From assembly GCA_945900965.1 (NCBI GenBank), contig CAMDKM010000001.1, forward strand, positions 1 to 64,000: a DNA stretch of 64,000 bases. The letters run 5' to 3'. The stretch is from Bordetella parapertussis. GTDB lineage: Bacteria > Pseudomonadota > Gammaproteobacteria > Burkholderiales > JACQAP01. Both the position numbers and the translations under genes were made by a program. Under the pieces are notes generated by a model. It saw nothing but the letters and a program-made list of their open reading frames with translations, had not been told where the DNA came from and made no database searches. How positions within the stretch are numbered: the stretch's first letter is position 1; every line of letters starts with the position of its first letter. Shown one piece after another: positions 54,406-62,707 of this stretch.

Positions 54406-54684
54406 ATGAAACGATTGCTCACCATAGCCCTTGTGCTGGCCTCCTGGAGCATGTCCCTATCGGCCGGGGAGGAGAAACCCCCACGGAAATATTCCAAGCA
54501 GGATTTGAAGACCGACCTCAAGTCTGCCGGCAGACAGACAAAAGAGGCGGCATTCTCCGCTGGCCGCGCGATCAATAAAGGCACCAAGAACGCCGTAAAA
54601 GGCGTTAAACAGGGATTCCAGCACGCTGGCGAAGGAGATTCGCACAATGCCACACAGAAAAAAGAGCGGTCAGCGCGGCAGTAA
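54406..54684 (+). CDS. small exported lysine-rich protein
   Basis: 92 residues. Signal peptide (RLLTIALVLASWSMSLSAGE), then a charged helical tail (KYSKQDLKTDLKSAGRQTKE; GTKNAVKGVKQGFQHAGEG). Looks like small periplasmic amphipathic proteins; no family assigned. Confidence 0.5.
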   Translation: MKRLLTIALVLASWSMSLSAGEEKPPRKYSKQDLKTDLKSAGRQTKEAAFSAGRAINKGTKNAVKGVKQGFQHAGEGDSHNATQKKERSARQ

Positions 54685-54871
54685 GCGTAAGACACGCAAT
54701 TGCATCGAGCAGCGCATTGGCGCACACTGTGAACATCCCGCCCATGGTTTCTTAAGAAACGCCGAACCAGTGTCATGACTGCTTGTGCAGCAATGACATT
54801 TCTGGACTGGTGTTTCCGAAGAATTGCCGAGACCAGGCATTGGCAAGCGGGCAAGACTACGGAGGCGGTGG

Positions 54872-55096
54872 ATGCAAAAACAGACAGTACCCGGTGCGCG
54901 TTTTGTCGAGTTGTTGAACGAAGAGATCCAGCGCCACCCGTTCTACAAAAAAGGCATGTCATTTACCGAGAATTCGACATCCGGCAAGCCAGTTCGCTTG
55001 TTGAACGTGACTTGGGATAAGGAAAAGTGGGGCGAGTTCGATTTTGTGTTTGCCGCCGCGCACCGGGTCATCCGGTCTCGTTACGACGCCAGGTAA
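54872..55096 (+). CDS. small hypothetical cytoplasmic protein
   Basis: 74 residues from ATG 54872, eight bases after GGAGG. Compact sequence (FVELLNEEIQRHPFYKKGMS; LLNVTWDKEKWGEFDFVF) without signal or helix. The longer frame upstream has no family support. Function unknown. Confidence 0.45.
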   Translation: MQKQTVPGARFVELLNEEIQRHPFYKKGMSFTENSTSGKPVRLLNVTWDKEKWGEFDFVFAAAHRVIRSRYDAR

Positions 55097-55141
55097 TCGC
55101 CGGCGCGCGATCAAGGGTCGTCATTTTTCGATCGCAACAAG

Positions 55142-55323
55142 TCAGGTAATAACATCGCCTTTTTCCAACGTGGTGCATTCGCGCTTGAACACCAGCGTTC
55201 CGTTGAGTTTGAGGAAAGTCTCGACGGTGTACGGGTCGGCCAATCGCTTGACGTTTGCCATAGGGGCAAACGGGCGATATAGCGAACCTTGGCCTTTTGG
55301 GGTACGGGCGTTCCACGTCGTTA
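55142..55323 (-). pseudogene. C-terminal gene fragment joined to dispersed repeat copy C
   Basis: Leftward frame with protein-like sequence RTPKGQGSLYRPFAPMANVK, then RLADPYTVETFLKLNGTLVF and a stop at 55142. Reading upstream, it enters repeat copy C exactly at TTAACGTGAAAG (55321), so the first part of the ORF-track protein is translated repeat. I infer a gene whose 5' part was replaced or displaced by the repeat. Family not recognised. Confidence 0.45.
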
Positions 55324-55512
55324 ACGTGAAAGAAACGATGGTCCAATCGCGCACAAGCCTTACGACCTCGGTAGGATGGGTTGAGCGCAGCGATACCCAT
55401 GCTGCAAGGTGCACTTTGATGGGTATCGCTTCGCTCAACCCATCCTACGGGGTTCAACGTGGCAAAAATCTCTTTCATTTCCCCGGGTGGCACCAGGCGC
55501 CATGATCGTTAG
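55321..55512. repeat. dispersed MITE-like repeat, copy C
   Basis: 192 bp, TTAACGTGAAAG at the left and GGCGCCATGATCGTTAG at the right. Internal inverted repeat: GTAGGATGGGTTGAGCGCAG facing CTTCGCTCAACCCATCCTAC, spanning about 85 bp. Ends are imperfect inverted repeats (TTAACG / CTAACG). No coding capacity. The 482-bp gap 55097-55578 contains this element and the gene fragment. Confidence 0.85.
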
Positions 55513-55578
55513 CTTTAGATAGAGGGCCCGCGTGCGGATGGGTGCAGGCAAATGGGTGCTGTATGAAGTCCACGCTCC

Positions 55579-56583
55579 TCAGGGTGCCGACGACAACGGA
55601 CGCATGATGGCGATCCGGATGAGCGCCAGCGGCGCCGCGTCGTCGAAGCGAATTTCACCGCCCAGGAGTGAAATCCCGAGTTCGCGCCACAGGGCGTTCA
55701 GATCCACGTTCACCGGCTCGTGTTTCATGCGATCGTAGGTTTCCCTCAAGACGCTTGTTCCCGTGCCGGTATCCGCCACCGCCAACACTCGGGTAATCGG
55801 CCACTCCTGCGCGTTATTGGCCCCGCCCGCAACCAAGGCGCGCAAGGCATCCTGAAGGCCGAATTTGTTCGACGTTCGGCGGCGGATTTCGATATCCGAA
55901 ACCAGGAAATACAAGGCACCTCCCCAATATGTCCGCCCCCAAGTGGGCGTCTGGTCCAAGCCCCGGTCGCCTGACTGCGGCAGGCCCTGCGGCAGCCCCT
56001 TCATCAGTTCTGCCCAGGCCGCCTCGACGCCCAATGTTCCGGACTGTGCCCGAGCCACCGACTCCACGTAGGTGGCCAGTCCCTCTTCCATCCAGTCATG
56101 CGGATCATCGAGGGTTGGCATCGCGTGATGAATGAGTTCGTGCACCAGTATCCAGTCCTGCCGCAATTGTTCGACCGTGGTATCTCGACCCATCAATATT
56201 CTGCTTGCCGCGCCCCGGTATCCCCAGGTGGTGCCGCCGCGCACGCCACTGCCTGCCGAAGGCACGATCAACAGTCTTGCGGCGGGATCGGGCAGTCTTC
56301 CGAAATAAGCAGTGACTATCCGCAGACGTTGCGCCACCCAGTCGATGATCGTTTGGCGTGGCAGCCGCAACTCGCCGGGCGCAAAAGCAACGTCCAGCGT
56401 TCCGCCGGGCGCGGCGATCCGGGCGCTCGGCAGCTCCAGGAATTTGCCATACGGAAAGTAGCGGCCCAGGAAAATTTCGTTCTGCGCGGCGGCCGGCAAC
56501 GAAAGTATCGCCATTGCCCCTAAAACCGCGAGCCTTTTCCCACGCGCAGCGGAACGAAGCGTACTGAAGCAGCTTTTCGGCAT
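55579..56583 (-). CDS. exported zinc metallopeptidase-like protein (HELIHH)
   Basis: About 334 residues from ATG 56583. Signal peptide (LAVLGAMAILSLPAAAQNE). Zinc motif HELIHHAMP with a downstream Glu in WMEEGLATYVESVARA, the gluzincin layout. Family relation to M1/M61-like peptidases is inferred; the natural substrate is unknown. It diverges from the bufferin operon with 289 bp between the starts. Confidence 0.75.
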   Translation of the reverse strand: MPKSCFSTLRSAARGKRLAVLGAMAILSLPAAAQNEIFLGRYFPYGKFLELPSARIAAPGGTLDVAFAPGELRLPRQTIIDWVAQRLRIVTAYFGRLPDPAARLLIVPSAGSGVRGGTTWGYRGAASRILMGRDTTVEQLRQDWILVHELIHHAMPTLDDPHDWMEEGLATYVESVARAQSGTLGVEAAWAELMKGLPQGLPQSGDRGLDQTPTWGRTYWGGALYFLVSDIEIRRRTSNKFGLQDALRALVAGGANNAQEWPITRVLAVADTGTGTSVLRETYDRMKHEPVNVDLNALWRELGISLLGGEIRFDDAAPLALIRIAIMRPLSSAP

Positions 56584-56634
56584 ATTGCAAGGATACGCCT
56601 GGCCGGAAACCATTTTTTACCTCGACGTAAGGTT

Positions 56635-56862
56635 TTGCGCCGGTGTGCGACTTACTCGCGGGGCAACGGAACGAAAAATTCGCGCTCCGCTGCATCCAGT
56701 TGCGGCTTCGAAACGTATTCAAGCTTGCGCGACCAGGCTTCCTGGCAGTTTGCTCGGAGCCCTGCGTGTATCAAGTGCGGGAAACCGGTCCGCACGGGCC
56801 GAAAAGGGCAGGATTTCTGCTCGGCTCACGAAACCGGTGTGTGGTCAACATCTATCCTATAG
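56635..56862 (+). CDS. short reading frame with a CCCH zinc-knuckle-like motif upstream of bufA
   Basis: 75-codon frame opening with TTG (no ATG), ending CIKCGKPVRTGRKGQDFCSAH plus a short tail. Spacing C-x2-C-x13-C-x2-H suits a zinc knuckle. Its TAG (56860-56862) overlaps the AGGAGG of bufA, which could couple translation. Against it: no good start and otherwise random-looking N-terminus; it may be a gene remnant or leader. Confidence 0.3.
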   Translation: MRRCATYSRGNGTKNSRSAASSCGFETYSSLRDQASWQFARSPACIKCGKPVRTGRKGQDFCSAHETGVWSTSIL

Positions 56863-56872
56863 GAGGGTCATC

Positions 56873-57130
56873 ATGGAAGGTAAAAAAATTGCTGGATTGG
56901 CGGTCGCGGCGGCTGCGGCCATGTTGTTTGCATCAGGTTGTGCCAGCACGGGTGGTGGCATGGGTTCGACGGCCAAGATGAAGTGTGCGGGCGCGAATGC
57001 CTGCAAAGGCCAGGGCGAATGCAAGGCCGCCAGCAACGGTTGCAAAGGCCAAAACGCCTGCGGGCGCCAGGGCTGGGTATTCATGGAAAGCAAGGCCGAT
57101 TGCACGGCAGCCGGCGGCACTGCTTCGTAG
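56873..57130 (+). CDS. bufA: BufA-type bufferin precursor peptide
   Basis: 85 residues. Sec signal with a possible lipobox (AAAAAMLFASGCAST), then a Gly/Lys-rich core with six Cys at about 38, 44, 50, 57, 63 and 77: KMKCAGANACKGQGECKAA, NGCKGQNACGRQGW. This is the BufA2-like pattern of periplasmic bufferin-type metallophores, whose Cys residues are modified by the MNIO enzyme BufB with BufC so that they bind copper. AGGAGG lies six bases before the ATG. Followed by a hairpin, then bufB and bufC. Confidence 0.85.
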   Translation: MEGKKIAGLAVAAAAAMLFASGCASTGGGMGSTAKMKCAGANACKGQGECKAASNGCKGQNACGRQGWVFMESKADCTAAGGTAS

Positions 57131-57146
57131 GCTATTTGAAACAAAC

Positions 57147-57180
57147 GGGGCGCCGGGGCTACGCGGCGCCCCAAATTTAA
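57147..57180 (+). terminator. hairpin between bufA and bufB (attenuator-like)
   Basis: GGGGCGCCG (57147-57155) pairs with CGGCGCCCC (57164-57172) around an 8-nt loop and is followed by AAATTTAATTTT. It could reduce read-through so that the precursor peptide is made in excess over the enzymes, as is common in RiPP operons. Confidence 0.65.
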
Positions 57181-57195
57181 TTTTGCGTGGAATTC

Positions 57196-58038
57196 ATGGA
57201 CGGCCTCCTTCCCAATCTTGGCTTTGGACTCGGGCTTCGCACCGATCACTACGATGCGGTGTTGGAGAGCGAACCTGCCGTGGATTGGTTCGAGGCGATC
57301 AGCGAAAATTATTTGGCGCCGGGAGGCAAGCCGCTGCACTATCTCGACCGCATCCGCGAACGCTACCCGGTGGTGCTGCACGGAGTTTCGATGTCGATTG
57401 GCAGCACCGATCCGCTCGACATGGATTATCTTCGGCAATTGAAAAATCTGGCGCGGCGAGTAGAGCCTGCCTGGATTTCCGATCACCTGTGCTGGACCGG
57501 AATTGCCGGGAACAATCTTCACGACCTCATGCCACTGCCCTATACCGAGGAAGCCATCGATCATGTCGCCGGCCGGATCGGGCAGGTGCAGGAATTCCTG
57601 GGCCGCCGCATCCTGATCGAAAACGTGTCGAGTTACGTGACGTTTCGTCAATCCGCCATGCTTGAATGCGAGTTTGTCGCGGAAATCGCGCGCCGCGCCG
57701 ATTGTCTGCTTCTCCTCGACGTCAACAATATATATGTCAGCGCTTTTAATCATCAATTCGACGCGTTGTCCTATCTGGATGCCATACCTGCCGAACGGGT
57801 GCGACAGATCCACCTCGCCGGCCATGAAAATTGCGGGACGCACATTGTGGATACCCATGATGCCGATGTGATCGAACCGGTTTGGGCCTTGTACGCCGAG
57901 GCCATTCGTCGCTTCGGGCCGGTGTCGACCATGATCGAACGCGACGACCACATTCCGCCTCTTGAGGGATTGGTCGCTGAGCTTGGGCGGGCACGTACAA
58001 TTGCCGCCGGGGCCTTGCGGCAAAAGGTGGCCGCATGA
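57196..58038 (+). CDS. bufB: MNIO (DUF692) family bufferin-modifying enzyme BufB
   Basis: 280 residues from ATG 57196 (GTG 57187 is an alternative). DUF692 signature: [72 protein letters not shown] and [15 protein letters not shown], providing the His/Asp/Glu ligands of the multinuclear non-haem iron site in a TIM barrel. These enzymes oxidise Cys of partner peptides. ATGA overlap with bufC. Confidence 0.93.
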   Translation: MDGLLPNLGFGLGLRTDHYDAVLESEPAVDWFEAISENYLAPGGKPLHYLDRIRERYPVVLHGVSMSIGSTDPLDMDYLRQLKNLARRVEPAWISDHLCWTGIAGNNLHDLMPLPYTEEAIDHVAGRIGQVQEFLGRRILIENVSSYVTFRQSAMLECEFVAEIARRADCLLLLDVNNIYVSAFNHQFDALSYLDAIPAERVRQIHLAGHENCGTHIVDTHDADVIEPVWALYAEAIRRFGPVSTMIERDDHIPPLEGLVAELGRARTIAAGALRQKVAA

Positions 58039-58844
58039 GTCCGCTCGCTCTCGCCGAGAGCGAATTTCAGAAATTTGTAATGGGCAGTTCAGCGGCGATT
58101 GACACCCAGATCGTCGGGGAACGGGATTTTCGCCAGGTCCGTCTGGGCATTTACTACGACGCGTATCGGCTGCGATTGACCGAGGCTCTGAGCAAGGATT
58201 ATGAAGCGTTATGCGCATGCCTGGGCACCGAGGCCTTTAACCGGATGGCCGGCAAGTACCTTTCGGCTTTTCCCTCCACGTTTCGAAATCTGCGCTGGTT
58301 TGGCGGCCGGTTGGCCGATTTTCTGGCCAACGATGCCGCGTATCGCAATGCGCCGGTGCTCGCCGAACTGGCACGCCTGGAATGGGTAATGGGCCTGGCC
58401 TTCGACGCGTCCGATGACGCGGCGCTGACATTCAATGAGCTGGCAAGCATAGCGCCGGAAGCGTGGCCGGAACTGCGCTTCGAACTCCATCTATCGGTGC
58501 ATCTGCTGGCGCTACGAAGCAACGCGGTGGCCATTTGGCGTGCCGTCAAGGATGAAACGGGCGAAGAAGTTGCGCCGAGGTATGAAGATGCGCCGACCCG
58601 TTATATAGTCTGGCGCCGGGAACTGGCCGCCTATTTTCGCTCGGTCGCTGCCGACGAAGCCTGGGCCATCGAAGCGGTGCGCGAGGGAAAATCGTTTACC
58701 GAAATTTGCTCGGGCCTATGCGAATGGATCGCCGAAGACGCAGCGCCGCCTCGGGTGGCGGGTTATCTGCGCGAATGGGTCGACGAAGGCTGGATCCGCA
58801 CGGTCATTTCCACTCCCGGGAATTCCGGCATGAATTCGAATTAA
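58035..58844 (+). CDS. bufC: BufC/HvfC-type DUF2063 partner protein
   Basis: 269 residues. Begins [18 protein letters not shown], with [20 protein letters not shown] and [20 protein letters not shown], the DUF2063 (putative DNA-binding) N-terminal domain, and a C-terminal part that delivers the precursor peptide to BufB. ATG overlaps the bufB stop by four bases. Together with bufA and bufB it completes the minimal bufferin operon. Confidence 0.9.
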   Translation: MSPLALAESEFQKFVMGSSAAIDTQIVGERDFRQVRLGIYYDAYRLRLTEALSKDYEALCACLGTEAFNRMAGKYLSAFPSTFRNLRWFGGRLADFLANDAAYRNAPVLAELARLEWVMGLAFDASDDAALTFNELASIAPEAWPELRFELHLSVHLLALRSNAVAIWRAVKDETGEEVAPRYEDAPTRYIVWRRELAAYFRSVAADEAWAIEAVREGKSFTEICSGLCEWIAEDAAPPRVAGYLREWVDEGWIRTVISTPGNSGMNSN

Positions 58845-58857
58845 CCTAAAAACCGTA

Positions 58858-59020
58858 CCACAAAGACACAGAGGCACCGAGAAGAACAAAAAATCAAACA
58901 GTTGTCGTGTAAGAGGTGTTCACCTTTTTGGTGAGTATGCGGATAGATGCAACGTTTTGTTTTTCTCCGTGTTCTTAAGGCGCAGCACTTACGGCCGAAG
59001 CTGTGATGCCTCTGTGGTTC
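58858..59020. repeat. imperfect inverted arrays (ACCACAAAGACACAGAGG / GCCTCTGTGGTT)
   Basis: Left arm ACCACAAAGACACAGAGGCAC (58858 on) and right arm TTTTCTCCGTGTTC..GATGCCTCTGTGGTTC (to 59020) are imperfect complements with 9-nt spaced GAG/CAC phrases. A smaller hairpin GGTGTTCACC lies inside. It fills the gap between convergent bufC and otnC; no gene seen. Confidence 0.6.
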
Positions 59021-59054
59021 AACTGCTTTTTCTAGGATTAATTTGGCCGCTACC

Positions 59055-59687
59055 TCAAGACGGCCACTTCTTATGCAGTTCGCCCACCTGCTCTGGCGTC
59101 AGAATCTTCAGGCGATTACCCCGTAGCAGCAAATAAAGTTTCGCGGTCTCTTCCAATTCCTCGCTTGCATAGACCGCCGACTCGAGGTCCTTGCCGGCGA
59201 CAATCGGCCCGTGATTGGCCAGCAGAATAGCGTGATGTTTTCCCGCGACCTCCCTGACCGCCCCGGCCAGCGTCACATCTCCCGGCGGGTAATAGGGCAA
59301 CAAAACCAGATTGCCGATTTTCATCACATAGTAGGCAGTGATCGGCGGTATTGCTTGAGCTGGATCCGTATCATGCAGACAGGACACCGCCACCGCGTGT
59401 GTGGAATGCAGGTGAACGATGGCCCCCGCGCCGGGCCGTTCCTGATACACCGACATGTGCAGAAAAGATTCCTTGGTCTGCTTGTCGCCCGATATCAGGT
59501 TGCCGCTGCCATCTATTTTCGACAATCGCGCCGGGTCGAGCCGGCCAAGACAGGCGTTGGTGGGCGTCATCAGCCAGCCCTCGTCCAGCCGCACGCTGAT
59601 GTTGCCCGAGCTGCCAGGCGTCAGGCCGCGGTCATATATCGATTTTCCCAGCAGGCAGATGTCTTCCCGGAGTTTCGTTTCGTTCAT
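59055..59687 (-). CDS. otnC: OtnC-like class II aldolase family (3-oxo-tetronate 4-phosphate decarboxylase)
   Basis: 210-residue cytoplasmic zinc enzyme. GLTPGSSGNISVRLDEGWL (substrate loop), VHLHSTHAVAVSCL with the HxH metal pair, ANHGPIVAGKDLESAVYA for the third His, and EELEETAKLYLLL near the end. Paired with the OtnK-like kinase upstream it would decarboxylate the phosphorylated 3-oxo-tetronate to dihydroxyacetone phosphate. Confidence 0.88.
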   Translation of the reverse strand: MNETKLREDICLLGKSIYDRGLTPGSSGNISVRLDEGWLMTPTNACLGRLDPARLSKIDGSGNLISGDKQTKESFLHMSVYQERPGAGAIVHLHSTHAVAVSCLHDTDPAQAIPPITAYYVMKIGNLVLLPYYPPGDVTLAGAVREVAGKHHAILLANHGPIVAGKDLESAVYASEELEETAKLYLLLRGNRLKILTPEQVGELHKKWPS

Positions 59688-59717
59688 ATACGTTTTCTGT
59701 TTAAAGACTCCCTCTTA

Positions 59718-59906
59718 CCGCGGAGGACGCAGATGACGCGGAGGAACGGCAAGAGAGAGAACAGACTGAAGTTAATGGTATTCCATGGCGAATGATCCCC
59801 AACATTGAATTATGCCGATGAAGGTTCACGATCAAGCACCCCACCGTTAAGTCCAATTTTGCTTTCCTCGTTTTGTTTTCCTTCTGCGTCCTCCGCGTCC
59901 TCTGCG
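59718..59906. repeat. inverted 9-nt periodic arrays between otnK and otnC
   Basis: Left: GCGGAGGAC / GCAGATGAC / GCGGAGGAA (within 59718-59746). Right: GCGTCCTCC / GCGTCCTCT / GCGATGAG (within 59880-59910). The arms are complementary and bracket 130 bp. Same design as the other inverted arrays of this window, in a 235-bp gap between two leftward genes. Confidence 0.65.
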
Positions 59907-59922
59907 ATGAGTGTTGCTTTAG

Positions 59923-61188
59923 TCACGGCTGGAGCTTGAAGGCCTTGGTGAAAAAATCCTCGGCGCCAAAATTGCCGGATTTCAGTGCCAGCGCGAGGGC
60001 CGGCTCGCCGATCGAGAACGTCCACGGCACACCGGGATCGATTTCCGGGCCGACGTGCAGCCCTTCGACGCCTAGGGCACCCACCACCGCGCCTGCAGTC
60101 TCCCCGCCCGCCACCACCAGTCGTCTCACACCCTTGGAAACCAAACCTCGGGCGATTTTCCCCATGGTCTCTTCAACCAGGGCACCGGCGTGTTCCCGCC
60201 CCAAAGCTTGCTGAACTTTTTTCACCTGGTCGGGTGCTGCGGTCGAATAAATCAAGACTGGTTTCTCGCCAAGGCGTGTTGCCGCCCAGTCGAGGGCCTC
60301 GGCGGCCAGGTCACGCCCAGCGGCGATCACGGCGGGATCGAGCGTAAACGCTTCATGGTCTTGTTTCATCCTTGCCACTTGCGCCTGGGTCGCAATGGAG
60401 CAGGAGCCAGCGATCACCGCGCTTGGCCCTGTTACTTTGGGCAATCGACCGGCCTCGCCGCTCGCAATGAGTCCTTTGCGTTGGAAATTTGCTGGCAAAC
60501 CCATCGCCATGCCGGAACCGCCGGTGACCAGCTTCATGTCCGCGCAAGCTTCGCCAAGGATCATCAAATGCTCGTCCGTAAAAGAATCAAGCACGACGTG
60601 GCGAATGCCTTTTCCGCGTAACTCGTTGAACGCCGCGCGAATCGCACCAACACCCTTGGCCACCGTCGTATAGGGCAGGAGCGCCACCTTGTGCGGCGTC
60701 TGGCGTTGCAGCACCCGCACCAGCGAAGGATCGGTCATGGGAGTAAGCGGATGATTGCGCATGCCGGACTCCGAGAGCAATTCGTCGCCCACGAACAAGT
60801 ACCCCTTGTAGACGGTGCGCTTGTTGGTCGGAAATGCCGGGTTGAAGACGCTGAATTTCTCTCCCAGCGCATCGAGCATCGCATCGGCCACCGGGCCGAT
60901 GTTGCCCTTGTCCGTCGAGTCGAAAGTGGAACAGTATTTGAAGTAATACTGGCGCGTGCCCTGTGCCCGTAGCCAATCGAGTGCGGCCAGCGACATGGAT
61001 ACGGCTTCGCCAGCAGAGTTACTGCGCGATTTGAGCGCCACAATAATGCAGTCGGCTTGCGGCACAACAAAACCCTTGCGCGGAACGCCCAGCAACTGGA
61101 TCGTTCGCATGCCGGCCTTGACCAGCGTATTGGCAAGATCGGTGGCGCCGGTAAAATCGTCGGCGACGCAGCCAAGCAGGATGCTCAC
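59923..61188 (-). CDS. otnK: OtnK-like 3-oxo-tetronate kinase (DUF1537)
   Basis: 421 residues from GTG 61188 (MSILLGCVADDFTGATDLAN); AAGGACGG lies just upstream. ADDFTGATDLANTLVKAGM is the family's N-terminal substrate motif; FKYCSTFDSTDKGNIGPVAD, VTGGSGMAMGLP, and the C-terminal GGETAGAVVGALGVEGLHVG with PWTFSIGEP complete the fold. It phosphorylates a four-carbon sugar acid for OtnC. The TTG start at 61236 is less likely. Confidence 0.88.
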   Translation of the reverse strand: MSILLGCVADDFTGATDLANTLVKAGMRTIQLLGVPRKGFVVPQADCIIVALKSRSNSAGEAVSMSLAALDWLRAQGTRQYYFKYCSTFDSTDKGNIGPVADAMLDALGEKFSVFNPAFPTNKRTVYKGYLFVGDELLSESGMRNHPLTPMTDPSLVRVLQRQTPHKVALLPYTTVAKGVGAIRAAFNELRGKGIRHVVLDSFTDEHLMILGEACADMKLVTGGSGMAMGLPANFQRKGLIASGEAGRLPKVTGPSAVIAGSCSIATQAQVARMKQDHEAFTLDPAVIAAGRDLAAEALDWAATRLGEKPVLIYSTAAPDQVKKVQQALGREHAGALVEETMGKIARGLVSKGVRRLVVAGGETAGAVVGALGVEGLHVGPEIDPGVPWTFSIGEPALALALKSGNFGAEDFFTKAFKLQP

Positions 61189-61290
61189 GGCACCGTCCTT
61201 ATCGATGGACCTTCCACGGAATTCACTTCCCTTCAAGGAATGGATGTTTGGGCATAATGGTACCTAAACTCCGCTTCGAAGGAATGGATT

Positions 61291-61608
61291 ATGGCGTTCG
61301 CCGAAAATTTGCGGTCCCTGCCCCCGATCGCAGCCATCGAGAAATTGGATCTGATTGGCGCCGACGGCAAACTCGTCGCAAGCATCGAAAACAAACCAGG
61401 GCAAGCCGGCTCGCTTGCGGTATATCACCACTTGGCCAGCAAGTACGGCGCCATTAATGCCTTGGCCGCCAAAGACGGACTGGCTCTGTACGCCGAGCAT
61501 CGGGAGGACGCGGAACAACATCCCGGCAAGCATCCCAACATCGACCGGCTGTTCAAGGTAATCGCGGAGAACCTGGCGCTCTCGACGCTCATCCACCCAA
61601 GAAAATAG
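61291..61608 (+). CDS. DUF2322-family small protein
   Basis: 105 residues, soluble. Pattern MAFAENLRSLPPIAAIEKLD, QAGSLAVYHHLASKYGAINA and AAKDGLALYAEHREDA matches DUF2322 proteins of betaproteobacteria; function unknown. It is followed 15 bp later by another conserved hypothetical gene. Confidence 0.7.
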   Translation: MAFAENLRSLPPIAAIEKLDLIGADGKLVASIENKPGQAGSLAVYHHLASKYGAINALAAKDGLALYAEHREDAEQHPGKHPNIDRLFKVIAENLALSTLIHPRK

Positions 61609-61623
61609 TTCGCGACCGCTGTC

Positions 61624-62223
61624 ATGGATCCCGTCGTCGTCCAGGCAATGGCCAAATGGCCCTCTGTTCCAAACGTATTTGGCTGGTTATTGCTTGACCG
61701 GCGCGGCAACTGGCTGATCAAGGGCGATCGCATCGCGAATCCCGGGATCATTTCGTTTATCGGCCGTAACTATGCTCAAGACGAGCTCGGCCGGTTTTTT
61801 TTCCAGAATGGTCCGCAAAGAGTATTCGTCTCCCTGGCTTACACGCCTTATGTCGCCTTGCTCGAATCCGGTGCGCCCGGTCGTCTCCACACTCAGACAG
61901 GACAAACCCTGACCCGCGTGTCGGGAGTCTGGATCGACGAAGGTGGGTCAATGTTATTGCGCTGGGAATCGGGTGTCGGAGTGGTCAACGATCGCGACCT
62001 CGAAGCCGTGCTGAGGATGCTGACAGACGCGCGTGGTAGCCCCGTTGCCGACGCTGGTTTGGCGCGGGTGCTGGACTCCGACTTACAACGCCGCAACACC
62101 GGCCTGTACTTCGATTACGCCAGCGTGAGAGTGCCGGTGGGCAGAATTCGCTCGGAGGAAGTCGCCCAGAAATTCGGCTTCGATCCCGCGCCCAGGCAGA
62201 AGGAAGGCGAGCCGGAATGCTGA
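61624..62223 (+). CDS. conserved hypothetical protein (KWPxVPxxFGWL type)
   Basis: 199 residues, no signal peptide. N-terminus MAKWPSVPNVFGWLLLDRRGNW and a middle with LRWESGVGVVNDRDLEAVL are features of a betaproteobacterial family of unknown function whose number I do not recall with certainty. Mixed alpha/beta, acidic C-terminus. Probably cotranscribed with the DUF2322 gene. Confidence 0.6.
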   Translation: MDPVVVQAMAKWPSVPNVFGWLLLDRRGNWLIKGDRIANPGIISFIGRNYAQDELGRFFFQNGPQRVFVSLAYTPYVALLESGAPGRLHTQTGQTLTRVSGVWIDEGGSMLLRWESGVGVVNDRDLEAVLRMLTDARGSPVADAGLARVLDSDLQRRNTGLYFDYASVRVPVGRIRSEEVAQKFGFDPAPRQKEGEPEC

Positions 62224-62271
62224 AGGCGCAAGCTATGGTCGATCCGCTGGATCACAGTTTACGGGGCGGGC

Positions 62272-62487
62272 CTAGCCTTTGATCCGCTTCGCGGTAAAGG
62301 ACTCTTCCACGTTGTCGCGGAAATAGCTGACGATCGAGGGCGCACTGACCAGGCGGCGATGGATTTCCGCCGAAACACCGGTGTACTGAACGACCCGCTC
62401 ATCGCTGAACTCGACTTCCAGAGTTCGATTTCGCTCATCAAAGCCGACCGAGCGGATAGAGCCTGAATTTAGTGTTTTGCGATCCAT
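62272..62487 (-). CDS. KTSC-domain protein
   Basis: 71 residues from ATG 62487 (MDRKTLNSGSIRSVGFDE). The KTSC pattern is complete: short N-terminal Ser, VGFDERNRTLEVEFSDERVV, QYTGVSAEIHRRLVSA and SYFRDNVEESFTAKRI. These small domains occur alone or fused to nucleases and ATPases; role unknown. Confidence 0.8.
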   Translation of the reverse strand: MDRKTLNSGSIRSVGFDERNRTLEVEFSDERVVQYTGVSAEIHRRLVSAPSIVSYFRDNVEESFTAKRIKG

Positions 62488-62707
62488 GACGGACTCATAT
62501 TCTGTGCCGTGACAGGGACGGATTGGCATTGCGCGCGTGTCTCAAGGCTGAGACGGAAGCCAGGGTAGAACGATTCGCGCCACATGACGGAGTGGGCTTT
62601 GGTCATGCGGATTCGAGACTTGCCGGGCCCGATAAGCCAGCCAAAGCTCGCGGCACAGTGTCTGGTATCCGTCACGGAGGCAGACTGCCCGCGAGCATAT
62701 GGGAAGC

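Noticed and set aside
54402-54962. 186-aa minus-strand ORF
   Set aside because: Opposes the small exported protein, which has a clear signal peptide; no motif in the minus frame.
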